Shown here one piece after another: positions 18,982 through 27,776 of a DNA stretch of 64,000 bases (within the stretch, counting starts at the first letter, position 1; each line of letters starts with the position of its first letter). A program made the position numbers and the translations under genes. The notes below the pieces were generated by a model. It searched no databases. It was given only the letters and a program-made list of their open reading frames with translations, and was not told where the DNA came from. This DNA comes from Flavobacterium ovatum (GTDB lineage: Bacteria; Bacteroidota; Bacteroidia; Flavobacteriales; Flavobacteriaceae), in contig NZ_CP160035.1 in NCBI RefSeq assembly GCF_040703125.1, forward strand, positions 682,001 through 746,000, read 5' to 3'.

Positions 18982-20847
18982 TTGAAATCCATACAACAGT
19001 ATATTAAAAAAAGTATTTTCATAACTTTAGTAGCAATACTATCCTGGAATTCTCATGCCCAAATCCAAAGAGTAGAACCTCCTTATTGGTATGCGGGCAT
19101 GAAAAATTCGGAACTTCAGATTTTATTTTATGGCAAAAATATAGCCGAAAAGGAAGTTAGTGTTTCCAATGACATTCGCATCATTGAAGTCAAAAAAACA
19201 AAGAATCAAAATTACCTTTTTGTAACAATCGACACCAAAAATGTCAAGGCTCAAGAAGTTCAATTTTCTTTTTCGAAAAAGAAAAAACAGTCTATTACAC
19301 AAAAATATGTGCTGAAGGAGCGAAGAGAAAATTCTGCTTTACGCAAAAGTTTTGATGCTTCAGACTTGATGTATTTGTTAATGCCGGATCGTTTTGCAAA
19401 CGGAAACCCAAAAAATGACAATGATAATAAAGTATTCGAAAAAGCCAACAGAAGTCTTTCTAGCGGAAGACACGGCGGCGATATTGAAGGAATTATCCAA
19501 AATCTAAATTATATCCAAGAACTGGGAGCCACGACGGTTTGGTCCACACCCTTGTGCGAAGATAATGATGCACAAGGTTCGTATCACGGCTACGGACAAT
19601 CGGATGTGTACCAAATCGACCCACGTTACGGATCCAATGAAGATTACTATAGGTTATCGAATGAGTTACATAAAAAAGACATGAAGCTAGTCATGGATTA
19701 TGTGACCAACCATTGGGGAGCCGAACATTGGATGATTAAAGATTTGCCAACTTATGATTGGATACATCAATTTCCAGGTTATGCACAAACGAATTACCGA
19801 ATGACGACTCAGTTCGATCCCAATGCCTCTAAGATTGATGCCAAATTATGTGCCGATGGCTGGTTTGTAAAATCCATGCCCGACTTAAATCAGTCCCATC
19901 CTTTGGTATTGAATTATTTGATTCAAAATGCAATTTGGTGGATAGAATCTGCCGATTTGGATGGTTTTCGTGTAGATACGTATTCGTATAATGACAAAGT
20001 AGGAATCGCCAAATGGACTAAAGCCATCACCAATGAATATCCCAATTTTAATATTGTAGGTGAAGTTTGGATGCAAGACCAAGCGCAAATGGCTTATTGG
20101 CAAAAGGATAGTAAAATTGCGGCTATTCAAAACTACAATTCCCATTTACCAACTGTCATGGATTTTACCCTTATGGATGCAACGGCAAAAGTTTTTGATG
20201 AAAACGAAGCTTCATGGAGCAACGGTTTGATTAAATTCTATGAAAACTTTGCCAATGACTTTCTATATCCAAATCCAAACAATATTCTAACTTTTGTCGA
20301 AAATCACGACACCCAACGCTTTAACGAAATCTATAAAAAAGACTTTAAAAAATACGCTATGGCGATGAGCCTTCTGGCAACGGTTCGTGGAATTCCACAA
20401 ATTTATTACGGATCCGAAATTGGAATGGCGGGCGATAAAAACAAGGGTGACGGAGCGATTCGATTAGATTTTCCAGGTGGATGGAAAGGCGATACCAACA
20501 ATGCTTTTACCAATGAAGGAAGAACTGCAGAGCAGCAACAATATTTTGATTTTAGTTCGAAATTGTTTCAGTGGCGCAAAAGCAATGAAGCGGTACATTT
20601 TGGAAAAATGACGCATTACATTCCGATGGACAATATTTATGTTTACTTCAGATATACTGATAAAAAAACCGTGATGGTTATCATGAATAACGGACTGATT
20701 ACTCAAAACATCAAAACCAACCGTTTTGCCGAAAATATTAAAGATTTCAAAATTGGAAAAGAGGTACTAGCTGGCAAATCCATTTCATTAGAAAACGAAA
20801 TTTCCATTGCTCCACAATCTGTTTTGATTTTAGAATTAGAAAAATAA
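18982..20847 (+). CDS. susA: GH13 neopullulanase/cyclomaltodextrinase-like enzyme, SusA-like (TTG start)
   Basis: A 621-residue exported enzyme (signal peptide about 1-26, NSHAQ) that would cut maltodextrins and cyclodextrins in the periplasm. The N-terminal cyclomaltodextrinase-type beta domain (about 28-115) is followed by the GH13 barrel with DYVTNH (239-244), nucleophile D332 (DGFRVD), acid/base E361 (VGEVW) and D443 (ENHDTQR), then a C-terminal beta domain. The only start that preserves the signal peptide is TTG at 18982; the next in-frame ATG is codon 40. It begins 11 bases after the amylase stop, so the two form one unit. Confidence 0.92.
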   Translation: MKSIQQYIKKSIFITLVAILSWNSHAQIQRVEPPYWYAGMKNSELQILFYGKNIAEKEVSVSNDIRIIEVKKTKNQNYLFVTIDTKNVKAQEVQFSFSKKKKQSITQKYVLKERRENSALRKSFDASDLMYLLMPDRFANGNPKNDNDNKVFEKANRSLSSGRHGGDIEGIIQNLNYIQELGATTVWSTPLCEDNDAQGSYHGYGQSDVYQIDPRYGSNEDYYRLSNELHKKDMKLVMDYVTNHWGAEHWMIKDLPTYDWIHQFPGYAQTNYRMTTQFDPNASKIDAKLCADGWFVKSMPDLNQSHPLVLNYLIQNAIWWIESADLDGFRVDTYSYNDKVGIAKWTKAITNEYPNFNIVGEVWMQDQAQMAYWQKDSKIAAIQNYNSHLPTVMDFTLMDATAKVFDENEASWSNGLIKFYENFANDFLYPNPNNILTFVENHDTQRFNEIYKKDFKKYAMAMSLLATVRGIPQIYYGSEIGMAGDKNKGDGAIRLDFPGGWKGDTNNAFTNEGRTAEQQQYFDFSSKLFQWRKSNEAVHFGKMTHYIPMDNIYVYFRYTDKKTVMVIMNNGLITQNIKTNRFAENIKDFKIGKEVLAGKSISLENEISIAPQSVLILELEK

Positions 20848-20861
20848 ATCTGCTTGAACTA

Positions 20862-20915
20862 GAAATTATTTGGCCACAGCTTTAATCAAGAATCTGTGGC
20901 TAAAATAATTTTGTT
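20862..20915. terminator. Bidirectional terminator ending the starch locus
   Basis: A long imperfect stem pairs AATTATTTGGCCACAG with CTGTGGCTAAAATAATT around an AT loop, with a T run after it on the + strand. It lies between the convergent neopullulanase (+) and AlbA_2-type (-) genes. Confidence 0.7.
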
Positions 20916-22055
20916 TTAGCCCACATCATATTTCATTTTTCGCAATACTCGCAACGCTTCCTTAAAGGATAAATAAATTTTCGGGAAAGGTTTGAGTAGC
21001 GTTTTGGCGTCTACCAACCTCTCTTTAGCATCGTCAAAACCATTGAGATAGCAAATCATAAAAGTAGAAGGTAGGTTTTCTAAATCCTTTTGTTCTCTAG
21101 GAGTCAGTACTACTCTCTTTTCTAATTTATTCAGTAATGAAATGTTGGAATTGTAAATATGAAAAAGCATTTTTTTGTTGAATTCGGGAGGTTGAAACAA
21201 CATTTCACTTTCAATTTTGTAATATCCGTTTTCGTAAAAATAGATTTTTTGTTGTTCTAATGGATAATAACTCGTTTGATCGTTCAGCCCCAAAGGTACA
21301 TACTCAATAATGGTAAACGAATGTTCGTCGTAGGTAATCGTAACCACATCTTGCGCGGAATAAAACAACTTAATTTGCTCGTTGATTAACTCAATATCTA
21401 CTCGAGACAAATACGGAACGTTGCGAACTACTTTTGGAATTCCAGCCCAACAAATCACAAATAATTCTTTGAAAACCTTGTACTTTGGCGCCATGTCTTT
21501 GTGGCGGAAATTCATAAAATCAAAAACGCCATCTAGAGTGTGCTGAATATTATTTCGCGAATGATTTTCGATTCCGATTACAGTTTCGGTGTTCTGAAAG
21601 TTCTTTTCGACCTTTTCTTCGGTTGGCATCGTATTACTCCCTACTCTAACAAAAACGCTATTGACGGGAATGGTATGAATTCCTTTTTTGAAAAAAGAAA
21701 CATTTTTCTTAGGCTTGATAGTTACCAAACCCACTACTTTGTCTTTGGGTAAATTTGGAAAAGGTATATTCTCGTACTGAATTTTAGGTGGATTTTCGAG
21801 ATAAGCATTAACCAAATTCTGAATGCGACTATCATCAAAGAAATCATCTCCTACAATTTCATTATCTTGATCTTCGACCCCAACTACTATATAAGAATTA
21901 TTGGCCGGATTGGAATTGGAGAGTGCGCAAATATGCTTTAGAAACTTTGCCTTGCCTTCGCGTGTATGCAAATTCAATTGACGCTTTTTGTCATAAAAAC
22001 TGCTCTCATCATTGTGAGCCAGTAGATTTTTTATCAGGAGCCTTTTGTTAATCAT
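20916..22055 (-). CDS. Putative ATP/nucleic-acid-binding AlbA_2 (Schlafen-like) domain protein
   Basis: A 379-residue cytoplasmic protein. The N-terminal part (about 10-150) shows the AlbA_2 pattern: ESSFYDKKRQ, then FLKHICALSNSNPANNSYIVVGVEDQDNEIVG, then a short beta unit IPFPNLPKDKVVGLVTI. The C-terminal half (about 170-379) has no recognised motif. Such proteins occur alone in many flavobacteria; some family relatives act in nucleic acid metabolism or defence, but nothing here shows which. It converges on the starch locus and is followed upstream by a repeat-filled gap. Confidence 0.65.
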   Translation of the reverse strand: MINKRLLIKNLLAHNDESSFYDKKRQLNLHTREGKAKFLKHICALSNSNPANNSYIVVGVEDQDNEIVGDDFFDDSRIQNLVNAYLENPPKIQYENIPFPNLPKDKVVGLVTIKPKKNVSFFKKGIHTIPVNSVFVRVGSNTMPTEEKVEKNFQNTETVIGIENHSRNNIQHTLDGVFDFMNFRHKDMAPKYKVFKELFVICWAGIPKVVRNVPYLSRVDIELINEQIKLFYSAQDVVTITYDEHSFTIIEYVPLGLNDQTSYYPLEQQKIYFYENGYYKIESEMLFQPPEFNKKMLFHIYNSNISLLNKLEKRVVLTPREQKDLENLPSTFMICYLNGFDDAKERLVDAKTLLKPFPKIYLSFKEALRVLRKMKYDVG

Positions 22056-22094
22056 ATGATAAACAGAATTATTGAGGCTAAATTTACGTAAATA

Positions 22095-22270
22095 ATATTT
22101 TCTAAGTTTCTAAGATGCTGAGTTTCTAAGTTATTCTAATGTTATATCTTTTAAATCATTCCAGAAAATCAACAATCATAACTCGTTAATCAACAATCGT
22201 TAATCTTTTTTTACCGTTCCAACAAATCAAAAATCGTTAATCGATAATCGATAATCTGCAATCATCATTT
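22095..22270. repeat. AACGATT-family repeat cluster (leftward orientation)
   Basis: This gap contains a CTAAGTTTCTAAG / GAGTTTCTAAG direct repeat, then several copies of AATCGTTAATC and CCGTTCCAACAAATCAAAAATC. These are the reverse complement of the tandem units at 25192-25507 (GATTAACGA..., GATTTGTTGGAAC). The cluster runs into the last ten codons of the SDR gene, so the C-terminus of that protein is encoded by repeat sequence. Confidence 0.65.
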
Positions 22271-23016
22271 CTATTCACAATCGTAGAACTAGCTTGAGCC
22301 GTACTCATGACCACCAAATCGGCGATATTAACATGATACGGTCTTGAAATTACAAATTGAATGATATCCGCAATATCTTCTGCTTGCAGTGCATCAAAAC
22401 CTTTATAAACATTAGATGCTTTTTCTATATCTCCTTTGAAACGAACAGTACTAAACTCCGTTTCGACCATTCCGGGGTGTATCGCACCGACTTTTATATT
22501 ATACGGATTCAAGTCGATTCGCATCGCTTGATTAAGTGCGTCAACAGCATGTTTGGTGGCACAATAAACGTTTCCGTTGGGATATACTTCTTTTCCAGCT
22601 GTGGAACCTATATGTATGATATGACCTGATTTCCTTTCAACCATTTGTGGAATTATTGCTTTGGAAACATACAAAAGTCCTTTTAGATTAATGTCAATCA
22701 TTTGATCCCAATCATCAATATTTCCATTTTGAATAGGGTCTAATCCGTGTGCATTTCCAGCATTATTAATCAATACATCTATTGTAGAAAATGCTTCAGG
22801 CAAGGATTGAACTTTTTCAAAAACAGCAGTTTTATCACTGACATCAAAACAAAGAAGATGAACCGACGTCAATGTTGATAGCTCTCGATGCAGTTCCTTC
22901 AAAGCCTCTATTCGCCTACCACAGATAATAATTTTATAATGCTTTTGCGCTAATAATGTGGCTGTTGCCCTTCCTATTCCACTAGTTGCTCCTGTAATTA
23001 AAACTGTTTTATTCAT
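22237..23016 (-). CDS. Short-chain dehydrogenase/reductase (YdfG-like)
   Basis: A 259-residue NAD(P)-dependent oxidoreductase with TGATSGIG (8-15) for cofactor binding, NNAG (84-87) and the catalytic S138, Y151, K155 (YCATK). An arginine pair after the second strand (GRR) suggests NADP(H). The closest well-known relatives are YdfG-type serine/3-hydroxy acid dehydrogenases with broad substrates. The family usually ends soon after STAQASSTIV; the last ten residues (NDDCRLSIID) are encoded by the adjoining repeat and are probably an extension by stop-codon displacement. It is the only gene on its transcript. Confidence 0.9.
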   Translation of the reverse strand: MNKTVLITGATSGIGRATATLLAQKHYKIIICGRRIEALKELHRELSTLTSVHLLCFDVSDKTAVFEKVQSLPEAFSTIDVLINNAGNAHGLDPIQNGNIDDWDQMIDINLKGLLYVSKAIIPQMVERKSGHIIHIGSTAGKEVYPNGNVYCATKHAVDALNQAMRIDLNPYNIKVGAIHPGMVETEFSTVRFKGDIEKASNVYKGFDALQAEDIADIIQFVISRPYHVNIADLVVMSTAQASSTIVNRNDDCRLSIID

Positions 23017-23230
23017 TTGTTATTTTTTTACTTGAAAAACTAAGATTTTTTGAATTTTTTGAATTTTATTTAAAGTTCTTAAAAAATTAAAAATTGTATC
23101 ACAATTCGACCTTAAAATTAGGGGTTTACTAGAAGTTTTAACCATTTATTAACATCTTTCCTCTAAAAAAAAATTCAATTTGCACTACCAAAACAAAAGC
23201 GTTAATCACAAGGTTTTAAATAAAAAGATA

Positions 23231-24235
23231 ATGGAAGAAAATACTGCGACTTTAGACATTAGAGCGATCAATGAAAAGATAGAAAGAGAAAGTGCTTTTA
23301 TAGACCTTCTTACAATGGAGATGAATAAAGTGATTGTAGGCCAAAAGCACATGGTAGAACGTTTGCTTATTGGGCTTTTGGGACAAGGTCATATTCTTTT
23401 GGAAGGTGTTCCTGGTTTGGCAAAAACATTAGCAATCAATACGCTTTCACAAGCGATACACGGTTCTTTTAGTAGAATCCAGTTTACTCCCGATTTATTA
23501 CCTGCCGATGTGGTAGGAACTATGATTTATAACATTAAAGCAAATGAGTTCTCTATCAAAAAAGGACCTATTTTTGCCAATTTCGTCCTTGCCGATGAGA
23601 TTAACCGTGCGCCTGCCAAAGTACAATCAGCTTTGCTAGAGGCGATGCAAGAGAAACAAGTTACTATTGGTGATACTACTTTCAAACTAGAAAGACCATT
23701 CTTGGTTTTGGCAACTCAAAACCCTGTGGAACAAGAAGGAACGTACCAATTACCAGAAGCACAAGTCGATCGTTTTATGTTGAAAACAGTGATTGATTAC
23801 CCTAAAATGGATGAAGAGCGCTTGGTTATTCGTCAAAACTTAAAAGGTTCTTACGAGAAAGTAAATCAAGTGGTATCTGTAGAGCAAATTTTACGTGCTC
23901 AAGAAGCCGTTCGTGAAGTATATATGGACGAAAAAATCGAGAAATACATTCTTGATATTGTTTTCGCCACTCGTTACCCAGAAAAATACAAATTGGCAGA
24001 ATTGAAACCATTGATTAGTTTTGGTTCTTCACCACGTGGAAGTATCAACTTAGCCAATGCGGCTAAATGTTATGCTTTTATCAAACGTCGTGGTTATGTA
24101 ATTCCAGAAGATGTTCGTGCCATAGTACATGATGTATTGCGTCACAGAATTGGACTTACTTACGAAGCAGAAGCAGAAAACATCACTTCTGTAGACATCA
24201 TCAACAAAATCATAAACGAAGTAGAGGTACCTTAA
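23231..24235 (+). CDS. moxR: MoxR-family AAA+ ATPase of the bat operon
   Basis: A 334-residue AAA+ ATPase. Walker A GVPGLAKT (59-66), Walker B FVLADE (D122, E123), sensor region LATQNPVEQEGTYQLPEAQVDRF and the C-terminal lid with FGSSPRGSINL are all present. MoxR ATPases act as chaperones that load or remodel VWA-domain partners. The start at 23231 is chosen because the preceding frame from 23180 contributes only basic residues encoded by leader sequence. It opens the run moxR-DUF58-...-batA-batB-batC-batD-batE. Confidence 0.95.
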   Translation: MEENTATLDIRAINEKIERESAFIDLLTMEMNKVIVGQKHMVERLLIGLLGQGHILLEGVPGLAKTLAINTLSQAIHGSFSRIQFTPDLLPADVVGTMIYNIKANEFSIKKGPIFANFVLADEINRAPAKVQSALLEAMQEKQVTIGDTTFKLERPFLVLATQNPVEQEGTYQLPEAQVDRFMLKTVIDYPKMDEERLVIRQNLKGSYEKVNQVVSVEQILRAQEAVREVYMDEKIEKYILDIVFATRYPEKYKLAELKPLISFGSSPRGSINLANAAKCYAFIKRRGYVIPEDVRAIVHDVLRHRIGLTYEAEAENITSVDIINKIINEVEVP

Positions 24236-24326
24236 AAGTCCTTAGTACCTAGTAAATATTCCTTAGAATTGCGTCATGTTAAATCTAAGGACTTTGGACT
24301 AAAGACTAAGGACTAAGAACAAAAAA
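24236..24326. repeat. AAGGACTAAG inverted repeat between moxR and the DUF58 gene
   Basis: The 91-base gap begins AAGTCCTTAG and later carries CTAAGGACTT, then repeated GACTAAGGACTAAG. The first and second words are inverted copies and could fold into a hairpin. This AAGGACT repeat is widespread between flavobacterial genes; its effect on the operon is unknown. Confidence 0.5.
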
Positions 24327-25190
24327 ATGGATACAAAAGACCTTTTAAAGAAAGTACGAAAAATAGAAATCAAAACCCGAAGATTGAGCGATCATATCTT
24401 CTCGGGTGAATATCATACGTCGTTTAAAGGACGTGGGATGACTTTTAGCGAAGTACGCCAATACCAATATGGTGACGATATTCGTGCTATTGACTGGAAC
24501 GTAACGGCTCGTTATAACGAAGCGCACGTAAAGGTTTTTGAAGAAGAACGAGAATTGACCATGATGTTAATGGTGGATATTTCTGGTTCTGAAAGTTTTG
24601 GTTCTAATGCCGCATTCAAAAAAGACATTATTACTGAAATTTCAGCTACAATGGCTTTTTCAGCTACTCAAAACAACGACAAAATTGGACTGATATTGTT
24701 CTCGGACCAAATCGAATTGTATATCCCACCCAAAAAAGGACGTTCGCATGTTTTGCGTATCATTCGAGAATTAATCGAATTTCAACCTAAAAGTCAGAAA
24801 ACCGATTTGGCGCAAGCTTTAAAATTCTTGTCAAGTACTCAGAAAAAGAAAGCGATTGTTTTCTTGATGTCCGATTTTATGGTTTCGGATTACGAGCATA
24901 CGTTGAAAATCGCAGCCAAAAAGCACGATATCACAGGAATTCGTGTATATGACATTCGAGAAGAAAAGATGCCAAACCTTGGAATGGTAGAAATGACCGA
25001 TGCCGAAACTGGCGAAAACATGATTGTAGACACTAGTTCAAAAATGGTTCGAATGAATTATGAAAAATACTATCAAGAGCAATTGAATTATTTCAAAGAA
25101 ACTTTTAGAAAATCAGGCTCTGGTGTTGTAAACACTAGAGTTGATGAAAGTTATGTAACGAAATTGCTGGGGTATTTTAAGTCGAGATGA
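24327..25190 (+). CDS. DUF58 domain protein (VWA-like), bat operon
   Basis: A 287-residue cytoplasmic protein with the DUF58 signature FKGRGMTFSEVRQYQYGDDIRAIDWN (about 33-58) and a VWA-like metal site DISGS (D84, S86, S88). Proteins of this type are the usual second gene after moxR and are thought to be clients or adaptors of the ATPase. No membrane segment is visible. It lies 91 bases after moxR across a repeat and is followed by the tandem-repeat nest at 25.2 kb, so it may end a first transcript of the bat cluster. Confidence 0.92.
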   Translation: MDTKDLLKKVRKIEIKTRRLSDHIFSGEYHTSFKGRGMTFSEVRQYQYGDDIRAIDWNVTARYNEAHVKVFEEERELTMMLMVDISGSESFGSNAAFKKDIITEISATMAFSATQNNDKIGLILFSDQIELYIPPKKGRSHVLRIIRELIEFQPKSQKTDLAQALKFLSSTQKKKAIVFLMSDFMVSDYEHTLKIAAKKHDITGIRVYDIREEKMPNLGMVEMTDAETGENMIVDTSSKMVRMNYEKYYQEQLNYFKETFRKSGSGVVNTRVDESYVTKLLGYFKSR

Positions 25191-25191
25191 T

Positions 25192-25507
25192 GATTAACGA
25201 ATAGTGATTTTTGATTTGTTGGAACGATTGAAAAGATTAACGATTTTCGATTAACGAATAGTGATTTTTGATTTGTTGGAACCTATAAAAGATTAACGAT
25301 TGTTGATTAACGAATAGTGATTTTTGATTTGTTGGAACCTATAAGAGATTAACGATTGTTGATTAACGAATAGTGATTTTTGATTTATTGGAACCTATAA
25401 GAGATTAACGATTGTTGATTAACGAATAGTGATTTTTGATTTGTTGGAACCTATAAGAGATTAACGATTGTTGATTAACGAATAGTGATTTTTGATTTAT
25501 TGGAACC
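25192..25507 (+). repeat. Six-copy tandem repeat, period 56-57 bp
   Basis: Units start with GATTAACGAATAGTGATTTT at 25192, 25249, 25305, 25361, 25417 and 25473, so the spacing is 57 then 56 bp four times. Each unit runs on through GATTTGTTGGAAC (or GATTTATTGGAAC) and CTATAAGAG. The middle copies are nearly identical, which points to recent expansion by slippage or unequal crossing over. Units abut with no unique spacers, so this is not a CRISPR array. It begins two bases after the DUF58 stop codon. Confidence 0.95.
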
Positions 25508-25552
25508 GTTAAAAAACATTAACGATTTTTGAAGTTGATTAAATCGAATAAA

Positions 25553-25921
25553 ATGAACAAACATATATTAGAAGACAGGTTAATTGACTTTGCAGCTTTG
25601 ATTATAAACATATCAGATAATTTCAAGAAAAATTACGCTGGAAATCATTTGACTGGACAAATTATTCGGTCAGGAACGTCTCCTGCTCTAAATTATGGAG
25701 AAGCTCAAAGTGCAGAAAGTCATAAAGATTTTATTCATAAAATGGGAATTTGTTTAAAAGAGTTAAGAGAGACTTTTGTTTGTATAAAGATTATTGAAAA
25801 AGCAAAACTAACAACTGATATAAACACTTTGACTATTGCAAAAAATGAAGCTAATGAATTAATATCAATTTTTGTAGCAAGTATTAAAACATCAAAAAAT
25901 AATAATGATAGAAAAGAATAA
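25553..25921 (+). CDS. Four-helix bundle protein (23S rRNA intervening-sequence-like)
   Basis: A 122-residue protein of the four-helix-bundle family that includes ORFs carried in 23S rRNA intervening sequences. The typical pattern is visible: LIDFAALIINISDNFKKNYAGNHLTGQIIRSGTSPALNYGEAQSAESHKDFIHKMGICLKELRET followed by a Lys/Asn-rich tail. Function is unknown; the family is often found as isolated, mobile-looking genes. Here it sits between repeat arrays inside the bat gene cluster, and its last codons (NNDRKE-stop) are part of a sequence repeated twice downstream. Start at ATG 25553; an in-frame TTG at 25529 is within the repeat. Confidence 0.85.
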   Translation: MNKHILEDRLIDFAALIINISDNFKKNYAGNHLTGQIIRSGTSPALNYGEAQSAESHKDFIHKMGICLKELRETFVCIKIIEKAKLTTDINTLTIAKNEANELISIFVASIKTSKNNNDRKE

Positions 25922-26130
25922 CGTTCTCTTGTAACTAATTTAAAATAGATAAAATTCAATCAACTTTAATAAAAAATAATTCCAAAAAATATTATTAGAA
26001 AACAATAACGTACTTGTTTAACAAATCTGAAATCAAAAATCGTTAATCAATTTTAAAAATAATGATAGAAAAGACTAACATTCTCGCTTAACCAATCTGA
26101 AATCAAAAATCGTTAATCGAAAATCGTTAA
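25900..26130 (+). repeat. Three degenerate direct copies spanning the 3' end of the four-helix gene
   Basis: A block beginning AATAATGATAGAAAAGA at 25901, ATTATTAGAAAACAA at 25990 and AATAATGATAGAAAAGA at 26057 is followed each time by TAAC-TTCT or TAACGTACT. The last two continue through AATCTGAAATCAAAAATC and GTTAATC. The first copy includes the four-helix-bundle stop codon. The AATCGTTAATC words belong to the family seen at 22.1-22.3, 25.2-25.5 and 62.6 kb. Confidence 0.65.
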
Positions 26131-26147
26131 TAATTTCAAAAATACCA

Positions 26148-27776
26148 ATGAAACATATACTTTACATATTCCTCCTTTTTTCAGCCTTCGTTTTTGGACA
26201 ACAAAAACGTGTTGAAACAAGTATAGATACCACAAAAAATAAGATTGGAGCAGAGTTTAAATTGACTCTAAAAACTTCTGTTGATACTTTATCGAAAGTA
26301 AAATTCCCAAATCCAAAGAACTTTGGTGCACTAGAAGTTATTCGCTCCTACCCGATTGACACGGTAAAAAACAACGACCGTTACGAGTTAATCAAAAGAT
26401 ACGGTTTGACACAATTTGATTCAGGACGCTATGTGATTCCGAGTATCAAAGTGATGATTAACAACAAAGCTTTCTTGACCGATTCTATTGCTGTTGAAGT
26501 TGCCACTGTACAAGTGGATACATTAAAACAAAAAATGTACGACATCAAGGATGTGGTAGCTGTTGACAGTCCGATGGGCAATTGGTGGAAATGGCTTTTG
26601 GGAATCATTCTATTAGCTGCCATTGGTGCCGCTGTTTATTGGTACACTAAAAAATACCAAAAGAAAAAAATTGAAGAAGAAGTTTATAAAACGCCTATCG
26701 AAAGAGCTACGATTTTAATGAACTCTTTGGAACAAAAAGAACTTTGGCAAAAAGGAGAAATCAAAGAATATTATAGTGAACTAACAGATATTGCTCGTAA
26801 TTATATCGAAGAAGCGATTGATATTCCAGCGATGGAAAGCACGACTTCTGAATTGATTGCTGGATTGAAAGCGGCTTCTTTGAAAAAGAAAATGAAACTT
26901 TCTCAAGAAACTATAGACAATTTAGAACGTGTTTTGAAACAAGCCGATTTGGTAAAATTTGCGAAATCCAAACCAATGGAATTCGAAATTACAGAAGACC
27001 GTAACAAAATTCAAAAGGCGATTGTTGTACTAGACAGCGCCATTCCCGTTGAAGTTGTAGACGAAGAAGAAATGTTGTTAAACGAAATGCAACGTCAAAA
27101 ACAAGTACAATTGCAATTGGCAAAAAAACGTAAAAAACGCATTCAAATTGCGATTGCTTCTGTGGTATTTGTGATTTTTGCGGTTCTGGCTTTCTTCATT
27201 GCAACCAGAGGATTTGAGAATGTAAAAGACACTATTCTTGGGCATGAAACCAAAGAATTACTAGAAGGAGAATGGATTAAAAGTGAATACGGAAATCCAT
27301 CGGTAATTATTGAAACACCAGAGGTTTTGAAACGTATCGATTTGAAAAAATCATTACCAAAAGACGGTTTGGCATTGGTAAAGGAAATGCAATCTTTTGG
27401 ATATGGAAGTTTTCTTGATAACTTTTATATCATGGTTTCTACTATGAAATACAAACAAGAAACCAAAACAGATTTAAGTAAATCTGTAGAAGTTACTGTT
27501 CAATATATTGAATCACAAGGCGCACAAAATATGATTGTCAAACAAGAAGATTTTGAAACTCCCGAAGGTGTGAAAGGGGTAAAAGCATACGGTACTTTTG
27601 TGAAATTGAACGAAATTACAAAAAGCAGTCAAAAAATGTTCTACGAAATAGTATTATTTGGTCAAGATGGAGGTTTGCAACAAATCATGATTTTGCATGA
27701 AGAAGGCGACCATTATGCCAATGACATTGTGGATCGAGTATTAAGCTCTGTCGAATTAAAACAAATTGAAAAATAA
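26148..27776 (+). CDS. Bat-operon membrane protein with two membrane segments
   Basis: A 542-residue protein: signal peptide (1-17, FVFGQ), BatD-like beta domain (about 20-130), first membrane segment (about 148-165, WLLGIILLAAIGAAVYW), a helical cytoplasmic region with the ELTDIARNYIEEAIDIPAMESTTSEL pattern seen in DUF4381/BatD tails, a second membrane segment (about 331-350) and a C-terminal periplasmic domain (about 355-542) with no recognised motif. It occupies the place between DUF58 and BatA that a conserved but poorly described membrane protein fills in Bacteroidota. Its stop overlaps the batA start by one base (TAATG), implying coupled translation. Confidence 0.75.
   Translation: MKHILYIFLLFSAFVFGQQKRVETSIDTTKNKIGAEFKLTLKTSVDTLSKVKFPNPKNFGALEVIRSYPIDTVKNNDRYELIKRYGLTQFDSGRYVIPSIKVMINNKAFLTDSIAVEVATVQVDTLKQKMYDIKDVVAVDSPMGNWWKWLLGIILLAAIGAAVYWYTKKYQKKKIEEEVYKTPIERATILMNSLEQKELWQKGEIKEYYSELTDIARNYIEEAIDIPAMESTTSELIAGLKAASLKKKMKLSQETIDNLERVLKQADLVKFAKSKPMEFEITEDRNKIQKAIVVLDSAIPVEVVDEEEMLLNEMQRQKQVQLQLAKKRKKRIQIAIASVVFVIFAVLAFFIATRGFENVKDTILGHETKELLEGEWIKSEYGNPSVIIETPEVLKRIDLKKSLPKDGLALVKEMQSFGYGSFLDNFYIMVSTMKYKQETKTDLSKSVEVTVQYIESQGAQNMIVKQEDFETPEGVKGVKAYGTFVKLNEITKSSQKMFYEIVLFGQDGGLQQIMILHEEGDHYANDIVDRVLSSVELKQIEK

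Noticed and set aside
20916..22055. AlbA_2/Schlafen-like protein as an antiviral gene
   Set aside because: Only the N-terminal domain type is suggested by sequence, and there is no defence neighbourhood, so a defence role is not supported.
23231..25190. MoxR plus DUF58 as part of a MoxR-VWA defence system
   Set aside because: The same-strand run continues with batA-batE, the classical aerotolerance-type cluster; no nuclease or other effector gene accompanies them.
25192..25507. Regularly spaced repeats suggesting a CRISPR array
   Set aside because: The units are 56-57 bp and abut completely; there are no unique spacers and no cas genes nearby. It is a plain tandem repeat.
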